Part shown: piece after piece, positions 44,401 to 51,328 of the stretch | How positions within the stretch are numbered: the stretch's first letter is position 1 | Layout of the letters: the number at the start of each line of letters is the position of its first letter | Source of the DNA: Desulfobotulus mexicanus | GTDB lineage: Bacteria > Desulfobacterota > Desulfobacteria > Desulfobacterales > ASO4-4 | Assembly: GCF_006175995.1 (NCBI RefSeq) | Contig: NZ_VDMB01000001.1 | Location: 124,001-188,000, forward strand | Direction: 5' to 3' | DNA: 64,000 bases | Position numbers and translations under genes: made by a program | The notes under the pieces: generated by a model | The model's input: only the letters and a program-made list of their open reading frames with translations | Told to the model about the DNA's origin: nothing | Databases searched by the model: none

Positions 44401-46737
44401 GGCCTTGAAGCCGCAGGTGCCGTGATTCTCACCGCAGGCCGGGACAGGGGCGATTATCTCCTTGAAGACCGGGATGCGGAAAAAAGCGCCCTCCTTTTCG
44501 AAGAAATTGCCAAGGCCCATCCGGATCTCTGCGGCCTTGTGCTGCTCCATCCCTTGAATACGGAGGTGCCAGAAGGCCGTGAGCGCATGCCCGCCGCCCT
44601 CTTTACCGCCATCCATGCCCTGCGGGAGTCTTTAAACCGGCAGGGAGCCTTCATTGCCATGCCCGCCTTCCAGTCCGTGATCTTTCCCACGGCCATGGGC
44701 ATCCGGGAAGGCGAGATGCGTCCGGACCCGGTGCAGGCGGCCTTTTCCGGTTTTCTGAAAAGCCTTGCCCGGGAGTTTCCCCATACCCGCATCAAGGTTA
44801 CGGATTTCGGGGACAAGCGCTTTGACGGCCCCTCCATGGCCAGCCGCTTTGTGAAGGAACTCCTCACCGGCGATGGCCGGGTGGAAACGGGCTTTGTGGG
44901 GGAAACCCGCTTTCTGCCCACCCTCCTTGAAAAAAAGGTTCAGGGGCAGAAGAACATCCTTTCCGGCTGCACCGTCCTTGTCACCGGCGGGGCAGGGGGC
45001 ATTACCTTTGAGATGGTGAAGGCCCTTGCGGAGGAAGAAAAGGATGTGGCCTTCATCCTTGTGGGCCGTTCGGACTTAAAGGATCTCACTCCGGAGACCG
45101 CAGGTCTTTCTTTAAAGGATCTCATGGCCCGTCTGGCGGATAAAATGCCGGGCCTGTCTCCCCTTCACCTGAAAAAAACCGCAGAGCGCATGCAGGGCCT
45201 GCACCGCACGGCGGAGAGTCTCCGTCTTCTGGAGGAAAAGGGCGTTTCCGTACGCTATGTGTCTGCGGATGTGACGGATTCTGCCGCCGTTCAGAAACTG
45301 GCCGAAAGCTTCCCGGAGGTGGATGCCATCATCCACGGGGCAGGTGTGGAGGAATCCCAGGTCTTTGATAAGAAAACTCTGGATTCCTTCCTCCGGGTCT
45401 TCACGCCCAAGGTCAGGGGTATGGCCCATCTGCTGAAAGCCTTCTCCGGCCATGATCTCAAGGCGATTTTCGCCTTTTCCTCGGTCACGGCCCGTTTTGG
45501 CAATGCCGGTCAGTGCGATTACACCGCAGCCAACGACATGCTGGGCAAAATGGTCTTGGCGGAGCAGGTGAAGCGGCCCCACTGCGTCACCAAGGTGCTG
45601 GCCTGGACAGCCTGGGAAGGCACGGGCATGGCCACACGGGGTTCTGTGAAAACCGTGCTGGAAAGCCGGGGCCTCACCTTCCTGCCCTTAAAGGCGGGAA
45701 TCCGCTTCTTCCTTGGGGAGTGCCGCAGCCCCGAACCCTGCGAGGCCGTGTTCACGGGCAAAGACCGGGCCTTTGATCCCGATGGCCTGCTGCCCCTTGC
45801 CGGTCAGGGGCCGGTGCTGGATGCCTTTCTGGATGCAGGGCTGGAGCTGGAAGGTGAAACGGCCCGTTTTGTCCGCACCCTGACTTTGGAGCGGGATCTT
45901 TTCCTCAAAGATCACAGTCTGGACGGCGTTCCCCTTTTCCTCGGAGCCACGGGTCTTGAAACCCTGGCCGAGGCGGCCCTTCAGGTGAGCGGAAGGCGCT
46001 ATGTGACGGAAATCGAGGAATTTTCCATTCCCTATGGGATCAAGCTTTTGAAAAACCGTTCCAAACGGTTGGAAATCCGGGCCAAAGGCCCTGAAGCGGA
46101 TAGCGTGGCTGTAGAAATGCTTTCTTCCTTCACACGGCCCGGTTCTTCGGAAACCACGGAAACCCTGCACTATACGGGCAGGGTGCAGACGGCGGATCTG
46201 CGGCCCGGCGTTCAGCTCATGGTCATTCCCGATCTGCCGGGCCTGCGCCACAAGGGCAGCCTCGGGGATCTCATCTACCGGCCCACACGGCTTTTCATGG
46301 ACGGGGTTTTCCGCAGCATTGAGTCCGTGGCGGGTTTTGACGGCAGGCAGCTTGTCACCCTGATGCGGGATCCGGGGCAGGGCTTTTTCTTTGCCGGTGT
46401 CAAGGCACCTGATTTCCGAATCCCTGTGGTGCTGCTGGATGCCATGTTCCAGACCGGAGGCCTGTTCAACATGCTGGGAAAGGGTACGCCTGTGCTGCCC
46501 TCTTCCTTTAGTCGGATGCGGATTTTTGATATGCCCGAAGCCCGTACGGCCTATGTCTGCGTGACGGAGAAAAAGGCGGAACTGGAAAAGACGGATCTCT
46601 TTGACATGGCCCTTGTGGATGCCAACGGCCGCCTCATGGTGCGGGTGGAGGATTTTCAGATGATCCGCATTCCTGCGGCGGCGGGATTTTCCCTGGAAGG
46701 GGAGGTGGAGGCCTTTGGGGTGAAGAAGGTTTCTTAG
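35458..46737 (+). CDS. Giant multidomain polyketide/fatty-acid synthase-like protein (PfaA/PfaD-like architecture)
   Basis: This is a single 3,759-residue reading frame. By residue: 1-320 looks like a TIM-barrel half (FIHGGVGMHTAAGFFSAGAS). From 330 to 650 is a nitronate-monooxygenase/PfaD-like flavin enoyl reductase (YPIMQGPMANISD, ALIAGG, EGTECGGHVG). From 695 is KS1 with Cys905, His1041 and His1077. From 1178 is KS2 with Cys1382 but Phe1516 and Tyr1552 in place of both His. From 1660 is an acyltransferase (Ser1752 in GHSLGE, His1858 in GAFHTP, malonyl-like). From 2055 is KS3 with Cys2303, His2451 and His2491. Carrier-like domains are centred at 2665, 2763 and 2861. A ketoreductase begins near 3170 (TGGAGG, Ser3342, Tyr3355, Asn3359). 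A dehydratase-like double hot-dog has His3486 and Asp3661. The start has AGGAG 11 bases upstream. It looks like PUFA-type synthase genes pressed into one chain. The product is unknown. No thioesterase or phosphopantetheinyl transferase is near. Confidence 0.9.
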   Translation: MQRILDCRLPLLACLPQKVFNLRYMESLHRAGVLPVLDAEFMDTETILEAGRTLDEKNILFAIRVPLSRKDLLEKLKKNPPRYLEALIFSYDFEDALNNLDLKAWPVKRLLELKHTGHGPELSRMGIHGLVLKGLEAGGSVSRHTALILMQEYLETSDLPLFIHGGVGMHTAAGFFSAGASGLVLDAQLWLCRESPLGENFRKLLNGIEDLDTLLLEGPEGSRYRFFARLGTRVAQDLKKLEPRFVLGADQKSEEARILSETLKEKMADLSDGAAESVQSLFYLGQDAVFARHFLRRGEGVEAMIHGLFEEVRKSLAVLETADPLRAGSPLAKEHGVRYPIMQGPMANISDNVDFAEKVAEAGGLPFFAMGSLPVPLAETMLEKASEKGIPCGAGLIGIEAFNRRLPEHMDLTRKFNIPFALIAGGSPAQVRELEASGIRTYLHTPATRMLENALVGGVSRFILEGTECGGHVGSLTSLVLWEMGTELLSQLDDAALQEKTLVYAGGISTEAASHFISGMAAGLCQRGLKIGIQVGTAYLFTREIVETGALHTRYQKEVLHQKETQVIGRTVGLPCRTVESPFSVRMRELEHSRMEKGDPLSGRKDAFEKDNMGSLLIAAKGMVPDFSGKSVECRMLEEEDIFEKGNFCVGDSLVFFKDTCTVKSIHGRLFDNKTALRRHLDTLERLTRPDGEIFDEIAVVGMGCVLPDAPSPEAFWENILHRHVSIRKMEESRLPSLYVSEDKSAEDKSYTSVAADVRDFTFDPVKYGLDAKTGARLSRSQQLVLEAAYQAARSGGFSVQNSKGSKTLPLETPVILASCLGNELTHDLHMKYWTPEILSVLKALPEFETLEEGEKTALVKGIRESLAGKFRNEPPDTAVLNIEASRVAACLGVEGPNYLIDAACATSFAALDCAMQELLSGRAQAAIVGGINTNLAPETFVGFSKMGALSSKGSWPFDGRADGFVLGEGAVVFILKRMRDAVAEGDKIFGVIRGMGASSDGKGKAIAAPNVKGQILAMGRAFENMKRPLLPEAVTFLEAHGTSTRMGDAAELESVKGFYGKNPSLGVSSAKSQVGHLLGGAGAAGLLKALLALNHGILPPNGDFEELGPVHDLSGTGIFVVKDASPWPVEKDQPLLAAVSAYGFGGINYHCVLEAPASDYSPLKREVFPDLSFDPNDQRIVVAGMGLVLPGTEDEDSFMETMASGKSLLTEKAHLGFDAKAYAEEDREYRIPYLKAGLCRDFTFDSMRFRIPPKSLAFIDRGQLLALTAADRAIRGAGLEEELKTPANRVGVMLGAISSTRHVENILRIRLDFVAACMEKTRGLSPEKSAKLAEALTTVFRKRLPPNTEDTTPGLLTNIVSGRVANVLNCNGPNFTVDAACASSGFALRAAMMHLVSGRCDYVISGGVDSAFYPAALLVFKRLGLLSKEDTRFWDKGKSQGVNLSEGAAVQVLTTYAKAKEKGLPILGEIRSIAMASRAGESVFALSENLLAREMGAAYREAGMLPSDLHHLDPFGFGHRIPDSMEKRAVHMGLDGASGISFGNIKPEYGYYKGANPAIILSRLLLMQKNRKRLPHHSFDPETTLMEAGGPLVSPDEAEDFGPMRRPALATNLHGFGGNHGHMVVSALPPFLRKEEVGKEERLADSLQPSLALPATLSGMSVLLSGQGAQKVGMMKDLYGAYPEIRSLGDQAERLFQAKRGKSLLRLMFEGKGGDLNHTENTQPAVFLASAAIHSLLVKKGLKPDAWLGHSLGEYTALFASGALDFDAAFSLVLTRSSLMQRAAGDFPGSIMAVFKGPQEVADLIAAFNAEGVYIANKNAPGQTVVSGEKMAMLRFGEFLTQKSVLFRKLNLSGAFHTPLFADAAKGMAKALGPLHFQTKALPRIISNVTAKPYPEDENAVKELLTRQMVSPVEFMEGVRHLYDQGCRSFLEVGPGNLLARLVESHRLEGLDLRSAVDPKKGESASMETLFTSLGREKGLSEKREVPPQTKNHSARNQADIKGSFTMKEDEDKGFAAFLEANRSRMEAALLEEYEKEQDGLRLKAYENFGFYTGAVSIAGVSVGLPGSGRAVFSDDHFDSLIQGQNFIEALGQEEKEAMFQRNIRRLHKTPEGNARFVDIASTDEVIHLAGKLGFFDPEGEYGLEKGQDISIALAMAAGLEALKDARIPLLEGQSKAGSRLAGEELALPASMQETTGVIFTGLFPGWETLIHEMEAFQQHRYQEGPGRALESLYYDLMENIGERNLKQRVAGWFHAIRPLWEKKEEYRFDSTFLDKITPLASAHFAKMIRARGPNVHLSGACASTTQAIAVAEDWIRSGRCERVVVIGSETATASGQGPWISAGFLSLGAASIEKEISKAAKPFDADRNGTLLGAGATALVVERRDRIRERGLEGQAEILGTFLANAAFHTTRIDVPYLAGTMARFVRQVEARHGLDAESYASRMVFMSHETFTPARGGSADAEIEALRAAYGRDAGKITITNTKGLTGHTLGAAIEDAVMVKALQRGQTPPVAHLKKVPEHFSDLKFSRGEKGDFQYGLHFSAGFGSHFALLMVKRTEERATENNAAYEAWLSAISGMEKPDLKMKNRVLVLASAPGFSGESLPVLTKEKPPAPVMKAKAEPKVSSRVKILEEIRNILSEQTGYGTDMLAEDLDLEADLGIDTVKQVEIFSKVMGHFGLGTKEDAPLRELSTLGKIADYIAAQSGAVSLEEKEVAEISAAGVSGREGILSEIRNILSEQTGYGTDMLAEDLDLEADLGIDTVKQVEIFSKVMGHFGLGAEEDAPLRELSTLGKIADYIAAQSGAVSLEEKEVAEVSAAGVSGREAILSEIRNILSEQTGYGTDMLAEDLDLEADLGIDTVKQVEIFSKVMGHFGLGAEEDAPLRELSTLGKIADYIAAQKGASAPEEDGRGESLVSESPGSEEDPSLLPADPSGSEKGLFRFVPDVRKAPAEAGPRFGISGRKVLVTLDDQGLAAPVMEGLEAAGAVILTAGRDRGDYLLEDRDAEKSALLFEEIAKAHPDLCGLVLLHPLNTEVPEGRERMPAALFTAIHALRESLNRQGAFIAMPAFQSVIFPTAMGIREGEMRPDPVQAAFSGFLKSLAREFPHTRIKVTDFGDKRFDGPSMASRFVKELLTGDGRVETGFVGETRFLPTLLEKKVQGQKNILSGCTVLVTGGAGGITFEMVKALAEEEKDVAFILVGRSDLKDLTPETAGLSLKDLMARLADKMPGLSPLHLKKTAERMQGLHRTAESLRLLEEKGVSVRYVSADVTDSAAVQKLAESFPEVDAIIHGAGVEESQVFDKKTLDSFLRVFTPKVRGMAHLLKAFSGHDLKAIFAFSSVTARFGNAGQCDYTAANDMLGKMVLAEQVKRPHCVTKVLAWTAWEGTGMATRGSVKTVLESRGLTFLPLKAGIRFFLGECRSPEPCEAVFTGKDRAFDPDGLLPLAGQGPVLDAFLDAGLELEGETARFVRTLTLERDLFLKDHSLDGVPLFLGATGLETLAEAALQVSGRRYVTEIEEFSIPYGIKLLKNRSKRLEIRAKGPEADSVAVEMLSSFTRPGSSETTETLHYTGRVQTADLRPGVQLMVIPDLPGLRHKGSLGDLIYRPTRLFMDGVFRSIESVAGFDGRQLVTLMRDPGQGFFFAGVKAPDFRIPVVLLDAMFQTGGLFNMLGKGTPVLPSSFSRMRIFDMPEARTAYVCVTEKKAELEKTDLFDMALVDANGRLMVRVEDFQMIRIPAAAGFSLEGEVEAFGVKKVS
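43361..44160 (+). repeat. Three 294-bp tandem units encoding near-identical carrier-like domains
   Basis: Equal sequences begin at 43361, 43655 and 43949, so the period is exactly 294 bp (98 codons). Each unit encodes a carrier-type helix bundle (ILSEQTGYGTDMLAEDLDLE) and the motif ADLGIDTVKQVE, where the Ser that carries phosphopantetheine in other carriers is Thr. The units are almost identical, so duplication or gene conversion is recent. Confidence 0.95.
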
Positions 46738-46848
46738 GGTGAGACAGGAGATGTGCTTTTAAAGTGAAAAGGGGCGGGTTTTCCGGGGGTGCCGGGCCTG
46801 CCCCTCTTTTTCACTGCGGGTACCTGTTGTTATGGGCGTTCATAAGAA

Positions 46849-47670
46849 TCAGCGCTCAATTTTATGCAGATACACATCCTGCTGGGGAAAGGGAATGGAG
46901 ATGCCTTCCGCATCAAAGCGTTTTTTCATTTTTTCATTCAGGTCAAAAAGCACGGGCCAGTAGTCACCACTTTTTACCCAGGGCCGGACAAAAAAGTTCA
47001 CGCTGCTGTCGCCCAAGGAAGAAAGGGCAATAAGGGGTTTGGGTTCTTCCAGTATTCGGCTTTCCTCGTTGAGAACCTCTGCAATCACCCTTTTGACCTT
47101 ATCGATGTCATCGCCGTAACTGACACCGAAAACCATGTCCACCCTCCGGGTTCCGGTTACGGAATAGTTGATGATATTGTCTCCAGTGAGTTTTGCATTG
47201 GGTACAATCACCTTTTTATTGTCCGGCGTGGTGAGTTCTGTGGTGAAAATGCCAATATCCTGTACGGTGCCAGCTGTGCCGCCTCCTTCAATATAATCAC
47301 CGACCCGGAAGTGGCGGAAAATGATCATGAGCACCCCTGCTGCAAAGTTGGAAAGGGAGCCCTGCAGGGCGAGACCGACGGCCAGACCTGCGGCACCGAG
47401 GATGGCGATGAAGGAGGTGGTCTGCACTCCCAGTTTTCCAAGGGCTGCGATGATCACAAAGGTCAGGATGCCGAAATAAACAACACTTGTGAAAAATCCG
47501 GAGAGGGTGGGATCTATCTTTGACCGGTCCATGGCTGTTTTCAGCATTTTGCGTATGGACCCTGCAATCATACGGCCGATAATGAAAATGGCCAGGGCTG
47601 CAAGAACCCGCAGGCCGTAAAGGGCCAGAAAGCTTTGAACATCAACAATCATGGAATCAACGGATGGCAT
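46849..47670 (-). CDS. MscS-family small-conductance mechanosensitive channel
   Basis: This 273-residue membrane channel releases solutes under osmotic downshock. The three transmembrane helices include the pore-lining GAAGLAVGLALQGSLSNFAAG. The beta domain begins RHFRVGDYIEGGGTAGTVQDI and the alpha/beta cytoplasmic part includes FGVSYGDDIDKV. GGGAG lies upstream of the ATG. It faces the giant synthase gene tail-to-tail with about 110 bases between. Confidence 0.95.
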   Translation of the reverse strand: MPSVDSMIVDVQSFLALYGLRVLAALAIFIIGRMIAGSIRKMLKTAMDRSKIDPTLSGFFTSVVYFGILTFVIIAALGKLGVQTTSFIAILGAAGLAVGLALQGSLSNFAAGVLMIIFRHFRVGDYIEGGGTAGTVQDIGIFTTELTTPDNKKVIVPNAKLTGDNIINYSVTGTRRVDMVFGVSYGDDIDKVKRVIAEVLNEESRILEEPKPLIALSSLGDSSVNFFVRPWVKSGDYWPVLFDLNEKMKKRFDAEGISIPFPQQDVYLHKIER

Positions 47671-48124
47671 GGATTTTCTCCCTGTTTTCGGGTTGACGGA
47701 AATGTTTTATGGTGAAGGGACCGTTTGTTTAAAGGTACAGGAGCTTTTGGATGGCAGGCAAGGTGTTTTTTGCCGGAGCATGAAAGGCGGATAATTTTTA
47801 AGAAAGCCCAATGACACGGAACCGCAGATGCACAGGATGATCATTGCAGAGTTTTGAACGAGTTTTAAAAATGCATGTTCAAAAACTGTTCAAAAGTGCT
47901 TGAACGATAAGGCATAGGTCAGTACTTCTTCCTGCCATCGGATGTCGATTTTATGATACGTTCAAAACCTGTCTATAAAATGGGCAGGTATGAAAGGTTT
48001 TGTTTTTTTGCTTGCCACCAGAGAGTCCAGCCGGGCAAGGCTTGTGGAATAAAAAAACTTATGAACACTCCCTGTTGAAAAGTCTGCATGGCAGGTATGT
48101 ATTTTTGGAAGGAAATATGATTTT
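47671..48124. other. Intergenic region upstream of cydC with repeated GTTCAAAA motifs
   Basis: No gene is supported. Between 47850 and 47970 the motif GTTTTGAAC or its inverse GTTCAAAA occurs about five times, in both orientations (TTTTGAACGAG, GTTCAAAAACTGTTCAAAAG, CTTGAAC, CGTTCAAAACC). This could be a regulator-binding array or simple AT-rich drift. It lies 150-270 bases before cydC. Confidence 0.45.
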
Positions 48125-49825
48125 ATGGAAAAACTAGAAAAGAGAAAGAAACAAGCAGAGCAAGGTGCAGGTTTTTTTGGAAAAAAGCTCCTGGCCCTGT
48201 CTTCGCTTTTTTTTCTTCAGGGTCCCATGGGTTTTGCCGGACTGGGGCTTGGAATGCTGGGTCTGGGGGCGGCTGTGCTTTTGCTGGCGGTTTCGGGCTG
48301 GTTTATCACAGCAGCAGGGGTGGCGGCACTTTCCCTTGCTACCCTGCACAGCTTTAATTATCTACAGCCAGCAGCCCTGATCCGTCTTCTGGCCATTAGC
48401 CGTACCCTGGCCCTTTACGGGGAGCGTATTGTTTCCCACGATGGTATTCTTAGTCTTCTACAGCGCTTGAGGCTCTGGCTCTTTGACGGACTTTCCAGCA
48501 TGAACCGTTTTCGTATGGCAGGTTTTGGCAGCGGTGAGCTGATGCAGCGTATGCTGGCGGATATGGATCGTCTGGATCAGTGGCCCCTGCGGGGGCTTGC
48601 CCCATGGGCCTGGGCCACAGGGCTCTCTGCCCTTGTCTCTGCTCTGCTGTTCTGGCTGCAGCCTGATCTTGCAGTGATTTTTCTTCTTTTTATCATTGCC
48701 GTATGGGGGCTTCTGCCCTGTTTCATACTGCTGCCGGTTCTTCGATGTACCCGTTCCCATACCCGGATGGAGGGAAAGCGCAGGCAGTTTCTCCTTGAGA
48801 CTCTGGCAGGTCTCATCACCCTGCGTACCACGGGTGCTTTTAGGGCCAGAGGTAAAGCTCTGGAAGCCATGGATAGCGAAATCCTCGGGAACCAGTGGCG
48901 TATACAGGTGTTTGGTCTTGTCGCCCAGCTTTTTATTCTGCTGAGCCTTTCCGCAGTGCTATGGATGGTGGTGTTCCATGGGGGAAGGGCCGTTGAGGCC
49001 GGTCAGTTTTCTGGGGCTGTGCTGGTGGGTATCGCCTGCGTGATTCTGGGACTGACGGAAGTGTTTTTGCCATTATCTGCAACCTTTCAGTCACTGGGTT
49101 TCACCCTTGAAGCCAGGGACCGGATCACTGATTCTGTGGCAGGAGCCAGGGAAATAAAGGGCGGTGTGAGATCCCTGCCACAAAATCTTTCCTTTTGCCT
49201 TGAAAATGTAAGTGCCCGTCAGAAAAATGCGGCAACGGGACCGCAGGGGGTTTCATTGACCCTGCATAGGGGCGACAGTCTCTGGATAGAAGGGCCTTCG
49301 GGCTGTGGAAAGTCCACTCTGGCTGCGGTTATGGCGGGCTGGCTTTCTCCGGAAGCAGGGGAGGTTCGGGTAAACGGTGTAGCCCTGATTGATGTTGAGG
49401 AAGGCTGCCTGCGCCGGCATGTGGGGCTTCTGGATCAGGATGTGCATCTTTTTCCCATGATGCTGGGAGAAAATCTCCGGCTTGCCAGCCCCCTTGCCGG
49501 GGATGATCTTTTGATGGACCTGCTTGATGAGGTGGCCCTTGGCGACTGGGCAAGGGAGCTTCCCGAAGGACTGAATACGCCCATCGGGGATTACGGGACA
49601 GGGGTTTCAGGGGGCCAGGCCCGGAGACTGGCCCTGGCCCGGCTTCTTTTAATGGAAACGCCGGTTCTTATTCTGGATGAACCCTTTGAAGGTCTGGATG
49701 CTGACACGGCGGATGCCCTGCTTACCATGCTGCGCAGAAGACAGAAGGATGGGATTCTCATTGTGATCAGTCACCAGCATCTGAAGGGGAGCTTCACCCA
49801 TTATCTTCGTCTGTCTCCAGCATAA
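48125..49825 (+). CDS. cydC: CydC-like ABC exporter subunit
   Basis: This 566-residue half-exporter has about six transmembrane helices and the CydC pattern YGERIVSHDGILSLLQRLRLWLF, then a C-terminal ATPase with Walker A EGPSGCGKST, signature VSGGQARRLALARLL and Walker B PVLILDEPFEG. CydDC exports cysteine and glutathione to the periplasm for cytochrome bd assembly. No cydD or cydAB lies in the window, so either the partner is elsewhere or it works as a homodimer. Its 3' part is duplicated at 51329-51767. Confidence 0.85.
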   Translation: MEKLEKRKKQAEQGAGFFGKKLLALSSLFFLQGPMGFAGLGLGMLGLGAAVLLLAVSGWFITAAGVAALSLATLHSFNYLQPAALIRLLAISRTLALYGERIVSHDGILSLLQRLRLWLFDGLSSMNRFRMAGFGSGELMQRMLADMDRLDQWPLRGLAPWAWATGLSALVSALLFWLQPDLAVIFLLFIIAVWGLLPCFILLPVLRCTRSHTRMEGKRRQFLLETLAGLITLRTTGAFRARGKALEAMDSEILGNQWRIQVFGLVAQLFILLSLSAVLWMVVFHGGRAVEAGQFSGAVLVGIACVILGLTEVFLPLSATFQSLGFTLEARDRITDSVAGAREIKGGVRSLPQNLSFCLENVSARQKNAATGPQGVSLTLHRGDSLWIEGPSGCGKSTLAAVMAGWLSPEAGEVRVNGVALIDVEEGCLRRHVGLLDQDVHLFPMMLGENLRLASPLAGDDLLMDLLDEVALGDWARELPEGLNTPIGDYGTGVSGGQARRLALARLLLMETPVLILDEPFEGLDADTADALLTMLRRRQKDGILIVISHQHLKGSFTHYLRLSPA

Positions 49826-49834
49826 CGGGTTTCG

Positions 49835-49928
49835 GCGCCCTGGCAAATGCCGCTGTTATTATACATCCGAGGCAGGCTAAGCCTGCAAGCAGAAGGGCCT
49901 TTTCAAATCCTATGGCAATGGCCAGCCT
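49835..49928 (-). pseudogene. Duplicated 3' fragment of the OFA-type MFS transporter gene
   Basis: About 90 bases just after cydC match the end of the MFS gene at 54331-54424 with only a few differences (GCCCTGGCAAATGCCGCTGT and ATCCGAGGCAGG are shared). It has no start and stops abruptly in unrelated sequence, so it is a remnant. Confidence 0.85.
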
Positions 49929-49941
49929 GTTGAAAATCCAT

Positions 49942-50067
49942 ATGCTTTTTTCAAAAATGAATCTTAAACCAGAAGAAATAGCCGTAGGTATTGGGCTTAC
50001 CCCCGAACAGGTAAAGGCCGTCAGGGCAGGGGGGCTGATCCTGTGGCCTCCTATCTATAAGGTTTAA
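49942..50067 (+). pseudogene. C-terminal remnant of an Rpn-family gene
   Basis: The frame reads FSKMNLKPEEIAVGIGLTPE, closely like FSELNIKPEDIAHGVGLTPE at the end of the intact Rpn gene next door, but no nuclease domain precedes it. It is a decayed duplicate, and the stop is at 50065-50067. Confidence 0.75.
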
Positions 50068-50246
50068 ATCCTGTTTTCCGGGCGGTATCGGGCGGAGTGA
50101 TCTTTTGGTGGCTGTTTCTTGCGCTTTATGATTCAGGGGATTATAATTTTAGATAATAAAGGTTATCGGCCCATGGTTAATGCAAGTCTGTAGCCATGCA
50201 GGATTTTTTACTGTAAGAATAGAGTAATAGAAATGAGAGGAAGCCA

Positions 50247-51188
50247 GTGGGCAACCATGATATTTTTTTCAAGAAGATTTTAGATGTAGAGGGCCATGCA
50301 GAGGAACTGGTACGGTCATCACTGCCGTCTGCCATACTTGAGGGCTTGGATCTGAGTACCCTGAAGGAGGAAAAAGGCTCATTTTTAGGAGAGGAGCTGT
50401 CAGAGTATTTTTCTGATCTGCTTTACACATGCCAGTTTAAAGGTACGCTGATCCGTATAGCCCTGCTTTTTGAGCATAAAAGCTATGTGGATAATGATCT
50501 TCCTTTTCAGATTCATTTATACACGGGTGGTTTCTGGGAACGCTGCCGTAAGCAGAAGATAGAACGAACCCCCATAATTCCCATAGTGATCTATCATGGA
50601 GAAAGAAAATGGCAGCCCGGTCTTCTCAGTGACTGTTTTAAAGACCTGCCCCCCATGATCAAGCCCTTCATCCCGGATTCAGAGTACATTTTTGTGGATC
50701 TTTCAAGCTGGCAAGATGAAGATATCAAGAATAAGCTCTTTGCCATGGTTTCCATGAAGTTCTGCATGCTCATTTTTAAGAACGTTTTTGATCCTGATAA
50801 GCTGAAAGACAATATAAAGGAATATTTTGAGCTGGCATCCTCATTGTTTGAAGATGAAGATGGTCTCAAGATCATCAAAAATGTCATAGAGTACATTTTT
50901 AAAGCCACAGATCTTCAGCCTGAATATGTGGCTGAGACGATAGGTAGTGTAAGCCTGAAAGGAAAGGAGCTTGCTATGACTACAGCGGAAAGACTTATAA
51001 ATGAGGGCCGTAATGAAGGTGTATATAGCGAGAAGTACCAGACCATTATGCGCTTCTCAGAACTGAATATCAAACCTGAAGATATTGCCCATGGTGTTGG
51101 ACTTACACCAGAGAAGGTGCGGGCTGTTATTGCCGCAGGGGACAAGGGGCTGGATCTTCTCATAGGAGAGGATACTACCAAACATTAA
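50247..51188 (+). CDS. Rpn-family PD-(D/E)XK nuclease (recombination-promoting, transposase_31 type)
   Basis: This 313-residue protein has the Rpn/YhgA layout. The N-terminal nuclease core has DIFFKKILDVEGHAEELVRS, a Glu-X-Lys in LLFEHKSYVDND, and PIIPIVIYHGERKW. The C-terminus has the repeat-like helices MRFSELNIKPEDIAHGVG. The family is known to cleave DNA and raise RecA-independent recombination in E. coli. The start is GTG with AGAGGA about 6 bases upstream. It lies among duplicated scraps of cydC, of the MFS gene and of another Rpn gene, consistent with local rearrangement. Confidence 0.88.
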   Translation: MGNHDIFFKKILDVEGHAEELVRSSLPSAILEGLDLSTLKEEKGSFLGEELSEYFSDLLYTCQFKGTLIRIALLFEHKSYVDNDLPFQIHLYTGGFWERCRKQKIERTPIIPIVIYHGERKWQPGLLSDCFKDLPPMIKPFIPDSEYIFVDLSSWQDEDIKNKLFAMVSMKFCMLIFKNVFDPDKLKDNIKEYFELASSLFEDEDGLKIIKNVIEYIFKATDLQPEYVAETIGSVSLKGKELAMTTAERLINEGRNEGVYSEKYQTIMRFSELNIKPEDIAHGVGLTPEKVRAVIAAGDKGLDLLIGEDTTKH

Positions 51189-51328
51189 GCCCTTCTGATT
51201 TTGATTTTTACCCATCCATGACCGGACGCAGCCTTCACATGGGTTGTGCCCGGTTGTTGTCTTGTGGGGTATTCTGTGGCTCTTGTGCCTGGCCTTGTAT
51301 CCAACAGTTCTTCCGTATCACCCCCCCC
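51189..51328. other. Junction sequence between the Rpn gene and the cydC copy
   Basis: No match to any window sequence was seen. A run of eight C lies at the very edge of the cydC duplicate (51321-51328) and may mark the breakpoint. Confidence 0.5.
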
